From Gudongella sp051744365 (lineage in GTDB: Bacteria; Bacillota; Clostridia; Tissierellales; Tissierellaceae), in the NCBI GenBank assembly GCA_051744365.1, contig JBNJCX010000006.1, positions 3,165 to 67,164 of the forward strand: 64,000 bases of DNA, given 5' to 3'. Each line of letters opens with the position of its first letter. The stretch's first letter is position 1. Below are positions 42,872 to 51,994 of this stretch, in pieces. Below the pieces are notes generated by a model. It did no database searches and was not told where the DNA came from. It worked only from the letters and a program-made list of their open reading frames with translations. A program made the translations under genes and the position numbers.

Positions 42872-43522
42872 ATGAAGTCGATGATGGTTATAGGACTGGG
42901 AAGGTTTGGTACTCATCTGGCAATTAAGCTTGCAGAGCTTGGTAATGAGGTAATGGTAGTAGATACTGATGAGGAATCAGTAGATAAAATCGCCCATCTG
43001 GTTACAAAGGCACAGATAGGAGATTGTAAGGATGAGGATGTATTAAGGTCGCTAGGAGTGAGGAACTTTGACATATGCTTTGTGTGCATCAGTGAAAACT
43101 TCCAGTCATCTCTTGAAATCACCTCCCTTTTAAAAGACCTGGGGGCTCCATATGTAATCTCTAAGACAGACAGGGATATCCATGCTAAGTTCCTCTTAAA
43201 GATTGGTGCTGACGATGTTGTATATCCTGAGAGGGATATGGCACAGAGAACAGCTGTCAAGTACAGCTCAAGTCTAGCGTTGGACTATATTGAGCTTACT
43301 GAGGAGTATGCAATCTCAGAGATCATGGTTCCTGATAGCTGGAAGGGTAAAACCATTAGCAAGCTGAATGTAAGGTCAGTTTACAATGTCAATGTAATAG
43401 GATTCAAGATAAACAGCCATGTCACACCCATGATAGATGCAGGATACACATTTGGGGGGGATGAGCATATTCTCATTGCAGGAAGTAAAAAAGATATTCT
43501 GAGATTGATGGAAAAGAAATAA
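42872..43522 (+). CDS. trkA: Trk/Ktr potassium uptake regulatory subunit
   Basis: A 216-residue RCK protein. The N-terminal TrkA-N domain (1 to about 130) has the intact nucleotide loop GLGRFG and acidic VVDTDEES. The C-terminal TrkA-C domain (about 140-216) is the usual site for c-di-AMP in KtrA relatives. It gates the TrkH channel. The start follows AGGAGGGGTG. About 34 bases separate it from the sensor kinase gene. Confidence 0.94.
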   Translation: MKSMMVIGLGRFGTHLAIKLAELGNEVMVVDTDEESVDKIAHLVTKAQIGDCKDEDVLRSLGVRNFDICFVCISENFQSSLEITSLLKDLGAPYVISKTDRDIHAKFLLKIGADDVVYPERDMAQRTAVKYSSSLALDYIELTEEYAISEIMVPDSWKGKTISKLNVRSVYNVNVIGFKINSHVTPMIDAGYTFGGDEHILIAGSKKDILRLMEKK

Positions 43523-43556
43523 GGAGATGGTATACTGTAAATAAGGGGTTGTTATT

Positions 43557-44978
43557 ATGGTATTACCAGTAAAAGCAGGAATGCCAGGCAATTGGCTGAA
43601 AACAACAATAATAATCGGAATATCAATCCTTGGATCCCTTGGAATAAGCTATTTGGGTGTTGCCAAGGAGAGTATAATAATGCTGTTTTTGCTGGGGGTA
43701 ATATTTTCAACCATAGTTACAAGTAGTTCCATGTGGGGAATCATAACCTCTGTCATTAGTATGATGGCAATTAACTTCCTGTTCACTGAACCAAGATATA
43801 CCTTTGTGGTATACGATAGCGGGGACCTTATTTTGTTGCTGTTTTTCCTTATTACTGCTGTTGTATCCGGAACCATAACATCCAGACTGCAAAAACAGAT
43901 TGAAATAGCTGAGAGAAATGAGAGAACGACCCAGGTTCTGTATAAAATCGCTTCAGGTTTTATTGCCATTAGCGGTGAAAGAGATATTGTAAACAGAGCG
44001 AAGTATTATGTTGAGAATTATACAGGATTAAAAAGTGAGATAATAATTTTTGAAGAGGGCTCAAAGACTGGAGATGAAAGTCTTGAGAATAAAAAAAATT
44101 ATATGGAGTATTCCATCAATGGCTCTGATGGTCAACTTGGGAATATAAAGGTATTTCGAAAATCCGGGATGAATGATAAGCAGAATGAAATTATAATCCA
44201 GTCTATTGCAACCCAGCTTGGTATAGCTCTTGAAGGAAATAGACTATACGCTGAAAGAGAGCAGATACGGGTTGCCATGGAGAAGGAAAGGCTAAGGGCT
44301 AATCTACTTAGGTCGGTCTCCCATGATCTTAGGACACCTTTAACGGCATTATCTGGAGCCGGGAATTTACTGGCAGAGAATTTCGATGTTTTAAGAGATG
44401 ATGAAAAGAAGAAGCTGGCCACAGACATCAGTGAAGAGATTGGTTGGCTAACTAATCTTGTTGAAAATATATTGAACATGACTAGGATTAACAACGAGCA
44501 ATTGATGCTCAAGAAGGAAGATGAAGTAATTGACGATGTTGTAAGCGAAGCTGTCTCCAGAACAAAGAGGATCCTAAGGGAGAGAAATTTCACAGTAACA
44601 TTGCCAAATGATGTAATTTATGTTCCAATGGATGGAAAGCTTATAGTGCAGGTAATCGTGAACCTTCTGGAGAACTCTGTAAGACATACTCCAAAAGATA
44701 GCGCTGTTTCACTTGATGTTTCCCCGAAGGATGACCAAGTTGAATTTTCAGTAAGCGATACCGGAGAAGGAATAGACAGCAGTATCAAGGACAACCTTTT
44801 TGAGCGATTCGTTACACTGGACAAAGGAATAATTGATGGTAAAAGGGGGATTGGACTGGGGCTTACCATATGCAAGGCAATAGTGGAGGCACATGGTGGC
44901 ACAATATATTCGGAGGAGAATATTCCAAAAGGCTCAAAATTTATTTTTACACTGCCTCTTGAGGAGGGTCAGAATTGA
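43557..44978 (+). CDS. KdpD-like sensor histidine kinase without the N-terminal KdpD domain
   Basis: A 473-residue membrane kinase. Residues about 13-110 form a four-helix DUF4118 sensor region with the KdpD hallmark NFLFTEPRYTF. A GAF-like segment follows (about 125-235), then HisKA with H256 in SVSHDLRTPL and an HATPase domain (NLLENSVRHTP, DTGEGI, GIGLGLTI). The large cytosolic KdpD and Usp domains of E. coli KdpD are absent. Lying directly after trkA and before a KdpE-like regulator, it probably senses K+ or osmotic state and controls the trk genes instead of a kdpFABC operon, none of which is in the window. Confidence 0.88.
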   Translation: MVLPVKAGMPGNWLKTTIIIGISILGSLGISYLGVAKESIIMLFLLGVIFSTIVTSSSMWGIITSVISMMAINFLFTEPRYTFVVYDSGDLILLLFFLITAVVSGTITSRLQKQIEIAERNERTTQVLYKIASGFIAISGERDIVNRAKYYVENYTGLKSEIIIFEEGSKTGDESLENKKNYMEYSINGSDGQLGNIKVFRKSGMNDKQNEIIIQSIATQLGIALEGNRLYAEREQIRVAMEKERLRANLLRSVSHDLRTPLTALSGAGNLLAENFDVLRDDEKKKLATDISEEIGWLTNLVENILNMTRINNEQLMLKKEDEVIDDVVSEAVSRTKRILRERNFTVTLPNDVIYVPMDGKLIVQVIVNLLENSVRHTPKDSAVSLDVSPKDDQVEFSVSDTGEGIDSSIKDNLFERFVTLDKGIIDGKRGIGLGLTICKAIVEAHGGTIYSEENIPKGSKFIFTLPLEEGQN

Positions 44979-45664
44979 AGAATTCAAGGATTTTGGTAAT
45001 TGAGGACGACAAGTACATATCAAATTTCATAGAGGTATCATTAAATAAGGATAATTATGATGTGATAATAGCAAGCTCAGCAGCTGATGGGCTGTTTAAA
45101 TTTACATCATATAATCCTGAAATCATAATTCTGGATTTAGGCCTTCCGGACAGGGATGGCCTTGAAATTATCAGGGAGCTCAGGGAATTCAGCAATATCC
45201 CCATTATAGTTGTTTCAGCAAGGGGACTCGAAAAGGACAAGATCGAGGCACTTGACCTTGGAGCAAGTGATTATGTCACAAAGCCATTCTTCATGGGAGA
45301 GCTGATGGCCAGAATAAGGGTTGTGGAGCGTTCTATGGCAAGCTTGGGAGTTGAGAATCCAGTGGTATTTCAATGCGATTATCTTACTGTCGATTACGAA
45401 AAGAGAAAGGTTCAGATTGAAGGCAAGGACATTCATCTGACTCCCATGGAATACAAGCTCCTTAGGCTACTTATTGACAACAGGGGAAAGGTTTTGACAC
45501 ACAACTATATCATCAAGCATATCTGGGGATATACAGGGGAAAGTGATACAAAAAGTCTAAGGGTAATTATGGCAAATTTGAGGAGAAAAATTGAAAAAGA
45601 CAATACCAGCCACAGATTCATAGTAACTGAGGTTGGTGTCGGCTATAGATTTACAGACGAGTAG
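44975..45664 (+). CDS. KdpE-like OmpR/PhoB-family response regulator
   Basis: A 229-residue regulator. The receiver domain (1 to about 120) has acidic D11 and D12, phospho-acceptor D54 (ILDLGLPDRDG) and K106 (TKPF). The winged-helix domain (about 130-229) contains LTPMEYKLLRLL and ESDTKSLRVIMANLRRKIE, typical of KdpE. It starts at TTG 44975, overlapping the kinase stop, with GAGGAGGG upstream, so the pair is translationally coupled. Confidence 0.9.
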   Translation: MKNSRILVIEDDKYISNFIEVSLNKDNYDVIIASSAADGLFKFTSYNPEIIILDLGLPDRDGLEIIRELREFSNIPIIVVSARGLEKDKIEALDLGASDYVTKPFFMGELMARIRVVERSMASLGVENPVVFQCDYLTVDYEKRKVQIEGKDIHLTPMEYKLLRLLIDNRGKVLTHNYIIKHIWGYTGESDTKSLRVIMANLRRKIEKDNTSHRFIVTEVGVGYRFTDE

Positions 45665-45703
45665 ACTGCTGCAATTGGAATGTGTGGCAGTCTATTGCTT
45701 TTC
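45662..45703 (+). terminator. Probable terminator after the potassium operon
   Basis: TAGACTGC at 45662-45669 pairs with GCAGTCTA at 45687-45694 and is followed by TTGCTTTTCTT. The left arm includes the stop codon of the response regulator. Confidence 0.65.
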
Positions 45704-45809
45704 TTGGGTAAAATAATTGTATATATTACAAAAAATATCCTTGTTAATGGTTGATAAGAGCCTTTTTTGAGTATAATTGTGTTATACAGAATTTGGGAGG
45801 AGAGACAGT

Positions 45810-47072
45810 ATGTCAAACAAAAAGCGGTTGTTGATCATTGCAGCAGTAATTGTAATAGGAGCATTGATCTATTTTTACGGTTTTAATAGATCTACAGGCA
45901 TAGAGGTAAATTCAATGGAGGTCAGTAGTGGAGCCCTTCAGCAGAGCTTGGAAATAACGGGGAAGGTATTATCTGAAGACGTCCAGGAAATTGCTGTACC
46001 AGAAGGCACAAAGGTTCTCGAGGTAATGGTGCAGGAAGGGGAAGAAGTAAAGAAGGGCGATGTTTTAGCTGTGCTTGATTCGTCTGAGCTTAAAACAAGG
46101 CTGGAAAAGCTCAGGATCAACCTGGAACAGGTTGAGGCGGATTTAAGGACTGCTGGTGAGTCTGCTGACAGGAAGATTCTTCAGAACAACCTTCAAAAAG
46201 CTCAGGAATCATTAAGTACGGTGCAAAGAGATTATGAGACAACAAAAGATAAGCTGGAGGATATGAGGATTCTATATGAAAACGGTGCTATTAGCAATGC
46301 AGAGCTTGTGAATCAGGAAAATGCATTGAAAAGCTTGGAATCAAGTGTCAGTACAGCCGCATTGAATGTTGAGGATGCGAGGCTCAGATATTCAGAATTA
46401 GGATCAACCACAAGCAGTACCACTGGAAGTCTTGAAAGGCAAAAAAGGTCAATACTATTGGATATACAACAGCTGGAGGATCAGATTCAGGATACAAGAT
46501 TAATAGCTGAGCTGGATGGAAAGGTTGTTTCATCAGAGCTGAAGTCAGACAGGACTACGACAGCAGTATCAAGATTGATACTACAGGATACAGAAAGCTT
46601 CAAATTTGAAGCACTGGTAACTCAGGAGGATGCTGTTTCAATTATGCTGGGGCAGGTTGCAATTATACAGGTTAATGGATTGTCAGGTGAATACAAAGGT
46701 CAAGTGGCAAAAATTGGGAGCAAGGCTGAGGAAGACCCGGAAAGTGGCAGCAGCACTCCAAAGGTAAGAATCACAATAAATCTTGCAGATGTGGATGGGA
46801 GACTTGTTTCTGGCTATGATGCAGATGCGGCCATCGTAACAGGAAGTGTTGAAAATGTAGTTCTTGTTAAGAATGAAGCTATAAGATCCGATGGAGAAGA
46901 ATCCTTCTTGTTCCTCATTGAAGATGGAAAGGCAGCAAGGAAGTCCATTCAAACAGGTATAACAGACAGATACCAAACAGAGGTTACAGATGGACTGGAA
47001 CCAGGAGAAATAATTGTAATAAATCCTCCTGAGGATATCCAGGATGGAACAGATGTAGATGTCGTAGAATAG
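45810..47072 (+). CDS. Efflux periplasmic-adaptor-like (HlyD/MacA) subunit
   Basis: A 420-residue membrane fusion protein with one N-terminal transmembrane helix (about 7-24). A split lipoyl domain (EGTKVLEVMVQEGEEVKKGDVLAVLD, completed near residue 235 with IAELDGKVVSSE) flanks a coiled-coil hairpin (about 95-205). A beta-barrel and a membrane-proximal domain follow. Gram-positive relatives link FtsX-type permeases to extracellular substrates. ATG 45810 follows GGGAGGAGA; the in-frame ATG at 45777 lacks a site. It is the first gene of a four-gene operon. Confidence 0.9.
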   Translation: MSNKKRLLIIAAVIVIGALIYFYGFNRSTGIEVNSMEVSSGALQQSLEITGKVLSEDVQEIAVPEGTKVLEVMVQEGEEVKKGDVLAVLDSSELKTRLEKLRINLEQVEADLRTAGESADRKILQNNLQKAQESLSTVQRDYETTKDKLEDMRILYENGAISNAELVNQENALKSLESSVSTAALNVEDARLRYSELGSTTSSTTGSLERQKRSILLDIQQLEDQIQDTRLIAELDGKVVSSELKSDRTTTAVSRLILQDTESFKFEALVTQEDAVSIMLGQVAIIQVNGLSGEYKGQVAKIGSKAEEDPESGSSTPKVRITINLADVDGRLVSGYDADAAIVTGSVENVVLVKNEAIRSDGEESFLFLIEDGKAARKSIQTGITDRYQTEVTDGLEPGEIIVINPPEDIQDGTDVDVVE

Positions 47073-47081
47073 GAGGAACTC

Positions 47082-47732
47082 ATGAATACTTACTTTAAGA
47101 AATTTATGGAGCTTTTCTCCGGGAACAGAAAAGATGAATGCGTTATTTCAGCTCTTGAAGAGATTGAAAGCGGAAAGATTTCAATACCGATTCTTTATGA
47201 AGAGGTTTTGATTCCTGCTCTTTACAGTATAGATGAGTGCCCACAGGACAATCCAGGCCGTATATGGGATGAGCATGTAAAGACGTCCATAATAAGAACC
47301 ATAATTGAAGCTCTTTACCCAATGGTAATTGAGACAGCATGCAAGGCTGATAAGCCCGGAAAGAAGATTGTTTTGACTTGTCCTGAAAGGGAGTATCATG
47401 AAATCGGACTTAGGATTATGGCTGATTTCTTTCAGCTACAGGGGTATGATGTAATTTATGTGGGCAGCAACACACCAAGGACACAGGTGTGGGAAGTATT
47501 AAGATCTGAAAAGCCAGATTATGTGGGAATAAGCGTTACGGATTATTATCTGCTGTTTGAGTCAAAAAAAATTATTGAAAGAATAAAGCAGGAGTGCACC
47601 AAGGATATCAAGATACTTCTTGGAGGGCAGGCCTTTAAGAAAAATCCCCATGCGGTTGAAGAAATCGGGGGAGATATGTATCTTGAAAATTACCAGGATG
47701 TCTTATCCCTCAGGAAGGGGGAGGAGCAATGA
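47082..47732 (+). CDS. Cobalamin-binding photoreceptor-like module without a DNA-binding domain
   Basis: A 216-residue soluble protein. Residues about 1-90 form a helical B12-binding cap with W62 and E64-H65 (WDEHVKTSIIR), as in CarH/MerR-type photoreceptors. Residues about 95-216 are a Rossmann B12-binding domain: E104-x-H106-x-x-G109, with H106 the expected lower axial ligand, then SVT at 151-153 and GG at 181-182. No HTH or methyltransferase domain is attached. It sits 9 bases after the MFP gene and overlaps the permease start by 4 bases (ATGA), so it is made with the ABC transporter. Its role there is unknown; sensing of light, oxygen or cobalamin state is conceivable. Confidence 0.82.
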   Translation: MNTYFKKFMELFSGNRKDECVISALEEIESGKISIPILYEEVLIPALYSIDECPQDNPGRIWDEHVKTSIIRTIIEALYPMVIETACKADKPGKKIVLTCPEREYHEIGLRIMADFFQLQGYDVIYVGSNTPRTQVWEVLRSEKPDYVGISVTDYYLLFESKKIIERIKQECTKDIKILLGGQAFKKNPHAVEEIGGDMYLENYQDVLSLRKGEEQ

Positions 47733-48889
47733 GACTTTCATTAAAGATTGCCCTAAGATTCCTTAAATCAGGACGGGGACAGACCCTCCTTATAACCCTA
47801 GGTATCTCAATAGGCGTTGCTGTACAGTTGTTTATAGGCTCCCTGATACAGGGTTTGCAGATAAATCTTGTAAATACTACCATAGGGAGCTCCTCACAGA
47901 TAACAATAACATCCACAACTGAGGATAAGCTTATAGACAACTGGGACAGAGCTGTTTACGAGGCAAAGCTGTTTAAGTCTGAGGTGAAAAATGTATCTGT
48001 TGCAGCAGATGGGCCAGGGACACTTGATTATGAAACAGACACTGCACCGATTCTTATTAGAGGTTTCAATCTAAAGGAATCCGATGAAATATACAATATC
48101 AGCGAAGGGTTATACGAGGGACGGCTTCCACAGAGAAAGGATGAGGTCGCTATAGGCAGGGAGCTCTCTGTTCTTGCAGGGGTCTTTCCCGGGGATAAAA
48201 TTCTGGTTTTGAATCCCGGAGGAGGTTCATCCCGATTTGATGTTACAGGACTCTATGACCTACAGGTTTCATCCATAAATGAGTCCTGGATTATAACAAA
48301 TCTGTCCACTGCCCAGGATTTTTTGGGCATGGGCAGCAAAGTATCATCTGTGGAAATGCAGGTTGAAGAAGTATTTGATGCAGATGTAATAGGAAAGAGA
48401 ATAGCCTATGCGCTGTCTGATCCTCAGCTTAAGGTGGATAACTGGAAGGATCAGAACCAGAGTCTTCTAAGTGGACTTAACGGTCAAAGTGTTTCCAGCT
48501 ATATGATACAGGTGTTTGTACTTGTAGCTGTTCTACTTGGAATATCCAGCGTCCTTGCAATATCAGTTGTTCAGAAATCCAAACAGCTTGGAATTCTCAA
48601 GGCTATGGGTATAAAGGATAAGGAGGCAAGCATGATATTTGTTTTTCAGGGGCTTCTTCTGGGAATACTGGGGGCAATACTTGGAGTGGCTTTTGGATTT
48701 GGACTGCTTTACTCCTTTACAAAGTTTGCAGTGAACCCTGATGGGACACCTGTAGTTCCAATATATATAAATTACGGATTTATAGCATTGTCAGGAATGT
48801 TTGCAATAGCATCAGCAATGATAGCTTCACTTATACCTGCAAGAATTTCATCAAGACTAAACCCAATTGAGGTGATAAAGAATGGCTGA
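47729..48889 (+). CDS. FtsX-family ABC transporter permease (MacB-like)
   Basis: A 386-residue permease with an N-terminal helix (about 15-40), a large extracytoplasmic MacB periplasmic-core domain (about 45-245), and three C-terminal helices beginning near residue 260 (VFVLVAVLLGISSVLAISV). The segment KQLGILKAMGIKDKEA between helices is the typical coupling loop. It pairs with the ATPase encoded immediately downstream (8-base overlap) and the adaptor upstream. The substrate is unknown: peptide, lipid or antibiotic export is usual. Confidence 0.9.
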   Translation: MRLSLKIALRFLKSGRGQTLLITLGISIGVAVQLFIGSLIQGLQINLVNTTIGSSSQITITSTTEDKLIDNWDRAVYEAKLFKSEVKNVSVAADGPGTLDYETDTAPILIRGFNLKESDEIYNISEGLYEGRLPQRKDEVAIGRELSVLAGVFPGDKILVLNPGGGSSRFDVTGLYDLQVSSINESWIITNLSTAQDFLGMGSKVSSVEMQVEEVFDADVIGKRIAYALSDPQLKVDNWKDQNQSLLSGLNGQSVSSYMIQVFVLVAVLLGISSVLAISVVQKSKQLGILKAMGIKDKEASMIFVFQGLLLGILGAILGVAFGFGLLYSFTKFAVNPDGTPVVPIYINYGFIALSGMFAIASAMIASLIPARISSRLNPIEVIKNG

Positions 48890-49568
48890 TATTGTAAGAC
48901 TGGAAAATATAGACAAATCCTATGGAGATAAAATAAGGACACAGGTTATTTTTGATATAAATCTCAGCTTTGAGGAAAATAGCTTCAATTCAATTATAGG
49001 GCAGTCGGGAAGCGGGAAGAGTACACTTTTAAATATTATAGGAACATTGGACAAACCATCAGATGGAAGGGTATATATAAAAAGTAAGAGGACTGATACA
49101 TTGAACGCCGTTCAGCTGGCGGAGCTTAGGAACAAAACCATGGGATTTATATTTCAATTCCATTATCTCCTGCCGGAGTTTACAGCTAAGGAAAATGTTC
49201 TTATGCCAAACAGAATCATGAATTACCAGGTTTCTCAAGAGGTGGATCAATGGGCGGATGAGTTGATGGAGCTTACGGGATTGTCCAATGTAAAAAACAA
49301 CATGGCAAATGCAATGTCTGGAGGCCAGCAACAGAGGACTGCAATAGCAAGAGCCCTTATTAACAAGCCCTCTATAGTATTGGCGGATGAGCCTACGGGA
49401 AATCTTGATTCTGACACATCAGAGAACATTTATGACCTTCTCAGGGACATCAACAAGGAATATGGTACTACCTTTATAATCATAACCCATGACCAGAGGA
49501 TTGCTGAGAGAACAGACAGGATTGTTGAAATCAAGGACGGGAGAATCAATTTGGATGTAAAGAGATAG
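48882..49568 (+). CDS. ABC transporter ATP-binding protein (LolD/MacB type)
   Basis: A 228-residue ATPase. Walker A is GQSGSGKST, the Q-loop is FIFQFHYLLPEFTAKENVLMP, the signature is MSGGQQQR, Walker B is IVLADEPTGNLD and the H-loop is IITHDQ. The sequence context is that of the MacB/LolD subfamily, which energises FtsX-type permeases. It ends the four-gene efflux operon; the next gene follows after 30 bases. Confidence 0.94.
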   Translation: MADIVRLENIDKSYGDKIRTQVIFDINLSFEENSFNSIIGQSGSGKSTLLNIIGTLDKPSDGRVYIKSKRTDTLNAVQLAELRNKTMGFIFQFHYLLPEFTAKENVLMPNRIMNYQVSQEVDQWADELMELTGLSNVKNNMANAMSGGQQQRTAIARALINKPSIVLADEPTGNLDSDTSENIYDLLRDINKEYGTTFIIITHDQRIAERTDRIVEIKDGRINLDVKR

Positions 49569-49598
49569 ACTATTCCGGTTTTTCAGGGAGTGAAAAGG

Positions 49599-50495
49599 AT
49601 GTTTACACAAAAAAGACTAGATCAAGCTTTTAGTAATGCCAGGGTAGAGTATTTTGACGAAAACTCCAAGTATGTTTTTATGAGCGACTGCCACAGGGGA
49701 GACGGCAGCCATACTGATGAATTTACAAAAAACCAGAATGTCTTTCTTTATGCAATGGATTATTACTACAAGAACCAGTTCGTATACGTCGAGGTGGGAG
49801 ATGGTGACGAGCTTTGGGAGCAACAAAAGTTTAAATATATCAAAAATGCTCATTACGATGTCTTTGAAAGCATCAAAAAGTTCTTTTATCATGACAGACT
49901 TATTATGTTATATGGAAACCATAATATGTATCTAAAGGATCCTGAGTATGTTGAGAAAAACTATACAACATATTACAATGAATACAGAGAGCAAAAATTT
50001 GACTTTTTAAAAGGACTGGAACCTATCGAGGCTCTTGTCTTAAAGCATAGGAAAACCGGGCAGGAGATATTTGTAGTACACGGGCATCAGGGAGATCTTG
50101 CAAATGACCAGCTGTGGTATCCCACTATGCTTTCACTGAAGTATTTTTGGAGATTTATGCACTCATTTGGAATAAAAAGTCCTGCAAGTCCCACCAAGAA
50201 CGTCTATAAAAGACATAAGATAGAAAAAAACTACAACAAGTGGATATTAAAGAACAGGAAAATGCTAATATGCGGGCATACACATAGGTTTAAATTTCCA
50301 CGATCAGATGATTTGCCTTATTTTAATACAGGCTGCTGTATATACCCTACGACAATAACAGCAATAGAAATTGATAGTGGAAGGGTTAAGATTGCAAGGT
50401 GGAAGATGAGGGTTAATCAGGAGGGATTTCTTCAGGCTAGGAGAGAGGTCATCAGGGGGTCTGAACTTATTGGAAAATATGATATCAGGGAATAG
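49599..50495 (+). CDS. Calcineurin-like metallophosphoesterase
   Basis: A 298-residue phosphoesterase. Metal-binding blocks occur in order: SDCHRGD near residue 30, GDGDELW near residue 68, YGNHN near residue 107, VHGHQGD near residue 156 and CGHTHR near residue 224. The layout resembles LpxH-like hydrolases, but no lipid A genes are near. I chose ATG 49599, with GGGAG 8 bases upstream, over GTG 49590. It may be cotranscribed with the efflux operon and the amylase. The substrate is unknown. Confidence 0.85.
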   Translation: MFTQKRLDQAFSNARVEYFDENSKYVFMSDCHRGDGSHTDEFTKNQNVFLYAMDYYYKNQFVYVEVGDGDELWEQQKFKYIKNAHYDVFESIKKFFYHDRLIMLYGNHNMYLKDPEYVEKNYTTYYNEYREQKFDFLKGLEPIEALVLKHRKTGQEIFVVHGHQGDLANDQLWYPTMLSLKYFWRFMHSFGIKSPASPTKNVYKRHKIEKNYNKWILKNRKMLICGHTHRFKFPRSDDLPYFNTGCCIYPTTITAIEIDSGRVKIARWKMRVNQEGFLQARREVIRGSELIGKYDIRE

Positions 50496-50511
50496 GGAGG
50501 AATGGTCATTG

Positions 50512-51966
50512 ATGGATAATGGAGTTATGCTTCAGGGTTTCGAATGGTATCTGCCTGATGATGGCAGCTATTACAGAATGATGACAGAAAGAGCTGAAGA
50601 GCTTGCAAAAGTTGGATTCGCTGGTGTTTGGATTCCACCGGTCTTTAAGAGCACAGGAACAAATGATGTCGGGTATGGAATATATGATATGTACGATTTG
50701 GGTGAATTTGATCAGAAGGGCAGTGTAAGGACAAAATATGGATTAAAGACGGAGCTTCGTTACATGATCAAGGCGTTTCACGAAAATGGAGTAAATATAT
50801 ATGCAGACGTAGTAATGAATCACAAAGCAGGTGGTGATAGGCAGGAGAAATTCATTGCCATTGAAGTGGACACAAAAGACCGCAACAAGGAACTGGGAGA
50901 AGCTAGGGATATCAGCGGTTGGACTGGATTTGATTTCACCGGAAGAGGAGGGAAGTATTCCGAATTCAAGTGGAATTTCAATCACTTCAACGGAGTTGAT
51001 TACGATGACCTTACAGGGAAAAAAGGAATATTTAGAATAATCGGCGAGAATAAGGGCTGGAACCTGGGAGTGTCGATTGAAAGAGGAAACTACGACTACC
51101 TGATGTTCTCAGATATAGACCATGCACATCCTGAAGTGAAGGCAGAGTTCATAAGATGGGCGAAATGGTTTATCGAGGAGACCGGGGTAGATGGATTCAG
51201 ACTTGATGCCGTTAAGCATATTGATGCAGCATTTCTAAGAGAGTTCATCCATAGTATAAACACGACTATAGGGGAGGATTTCTACATATTTGGAGAATAT
51301 TGGGTCAACAACCTAGACTTGATTGAGAAGTTTCTAAATGAAACATCATTCGACATTGACCTTTTTGATGTTCCTCTTCATTTCAATCTTCATAGGGCAT
51401 CATTGGAGGGAGATCGCTTTGACTTAAGAAGTGTATTTGACAACACGCTTGTGCGCAAACATCCCACAGAGGCAGTCACTTTTGTTGATAATCATGACTC
51501 TCAACCTAGTCAGGGATTACAATCATGGGTGGAACCTTGGTTCAAGGAAATAGCATATGCTCTTATACTCTTAAGAAGCAAGGGATATCCCTGTGTGTTT
51601 TATGGAGATTACTACGGAACAGGTGGAGAGCATCAATATGAAGGTATAAAGGATAGAATAGACAGGCTTATTCATATAAGGCGAAACTACTGCTTTGGTG
51701 AAGAGGATGATTATTTTCAGGAGCCTAATGTAATTGGTTGGGTGAGAAAAGGAACGGATGAAAAGCCAGAAAGGTCAGCGGTGGTCATTTCCAACAAGGT
51801 TGGCGGGATGATAAGGATGCATATGGGAGCAGAATACGTTGGAAGGGAATTTATTGACAAGCTTGGAAATGAAAAGAAAAGTGTAGTAATTCAAGGGGAT
51901 GGATTTGGAGAATTTTCTACCCCTGCAGCAGGAGTGAGTGCCTGGGTTTTACGGGAGATAGAATAA
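50512..51966 (+). CDS. Cytoplasmic alpha-amylase (GH13)
   Basis: A 484-residue GH13 enzyme without a signal peptide, resembling intracellular AmyA-type amylases. Catalytic residues are D232 (DGFRLDAVKH), E262 (FGEYW) and D329 (VDNHDS). DVVMNH at 99-104 is conserved region I. The N-terminus GVMLQGFEWYLPDDG is typical. ATG 50512 lies 11 bases after GGGAGG; TTG 50509 is an alternative and the frame is open upstream. It hydrolyses internal alpha-1,4-glucans such as glycogen or maltodextrins. Confidence 0.93.
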   Translation: MDNGVMLQGFEWYLPDDGSYYRMMTERAEELAKVGFAGVWIPPVFKSTGTNDVGYGIYDMYDLGEFDQKGSVRTKYGLKTELRYMIKAFHENGVNIYADVVMNHKAGGDRQEKFIAIEVDTKDRNKELGEARDISGWTGFDFTGRGGKYSEFKWNFNHFNGVDYDDLTGKKGIFRIIGENKGWNLGVSIERGNYDYLMFSDIDHAHPEVKAEFIRWAKWFIEETGVDGFRLDAVKHIDAAFLREFIHSINTTIGEDFYIFGEYWVNNLDLIEKFLNETSFDIDLFDVPLHFNLHRASLEGDRFDLRSVFDNTLVRKHPTEAVTFVDNHDSQPSQGLQSWVEPWFKEIAYALILLRSKGYPCVFYGDYYGTGGEHQYEGIKDRIDRLIHIRRNYCFGEEDDYFQEPNVIGWVRKGTDEKPERSAVVISNKVGGMIRMHMGAEYVGREFIDKLGNEKKSVVIQGDGFGEFSTPAAGVSAWVLREIE

Positions 51967-51968
51967 GA

Positions 51969-51992
51969 AAAAACGGCCTAAGAGCCGTTTTT
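51969..51992. terminator. Bidirectional terminator between the amylase and lyase genes
   Basis: The perfect 9-bp stem AAAAACGGC with GCCGTTTTT (six-base loop) provides a T run on either strand for the convergent genes. Confidence 0.92.
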
Positions 51993-51994
51993 CT

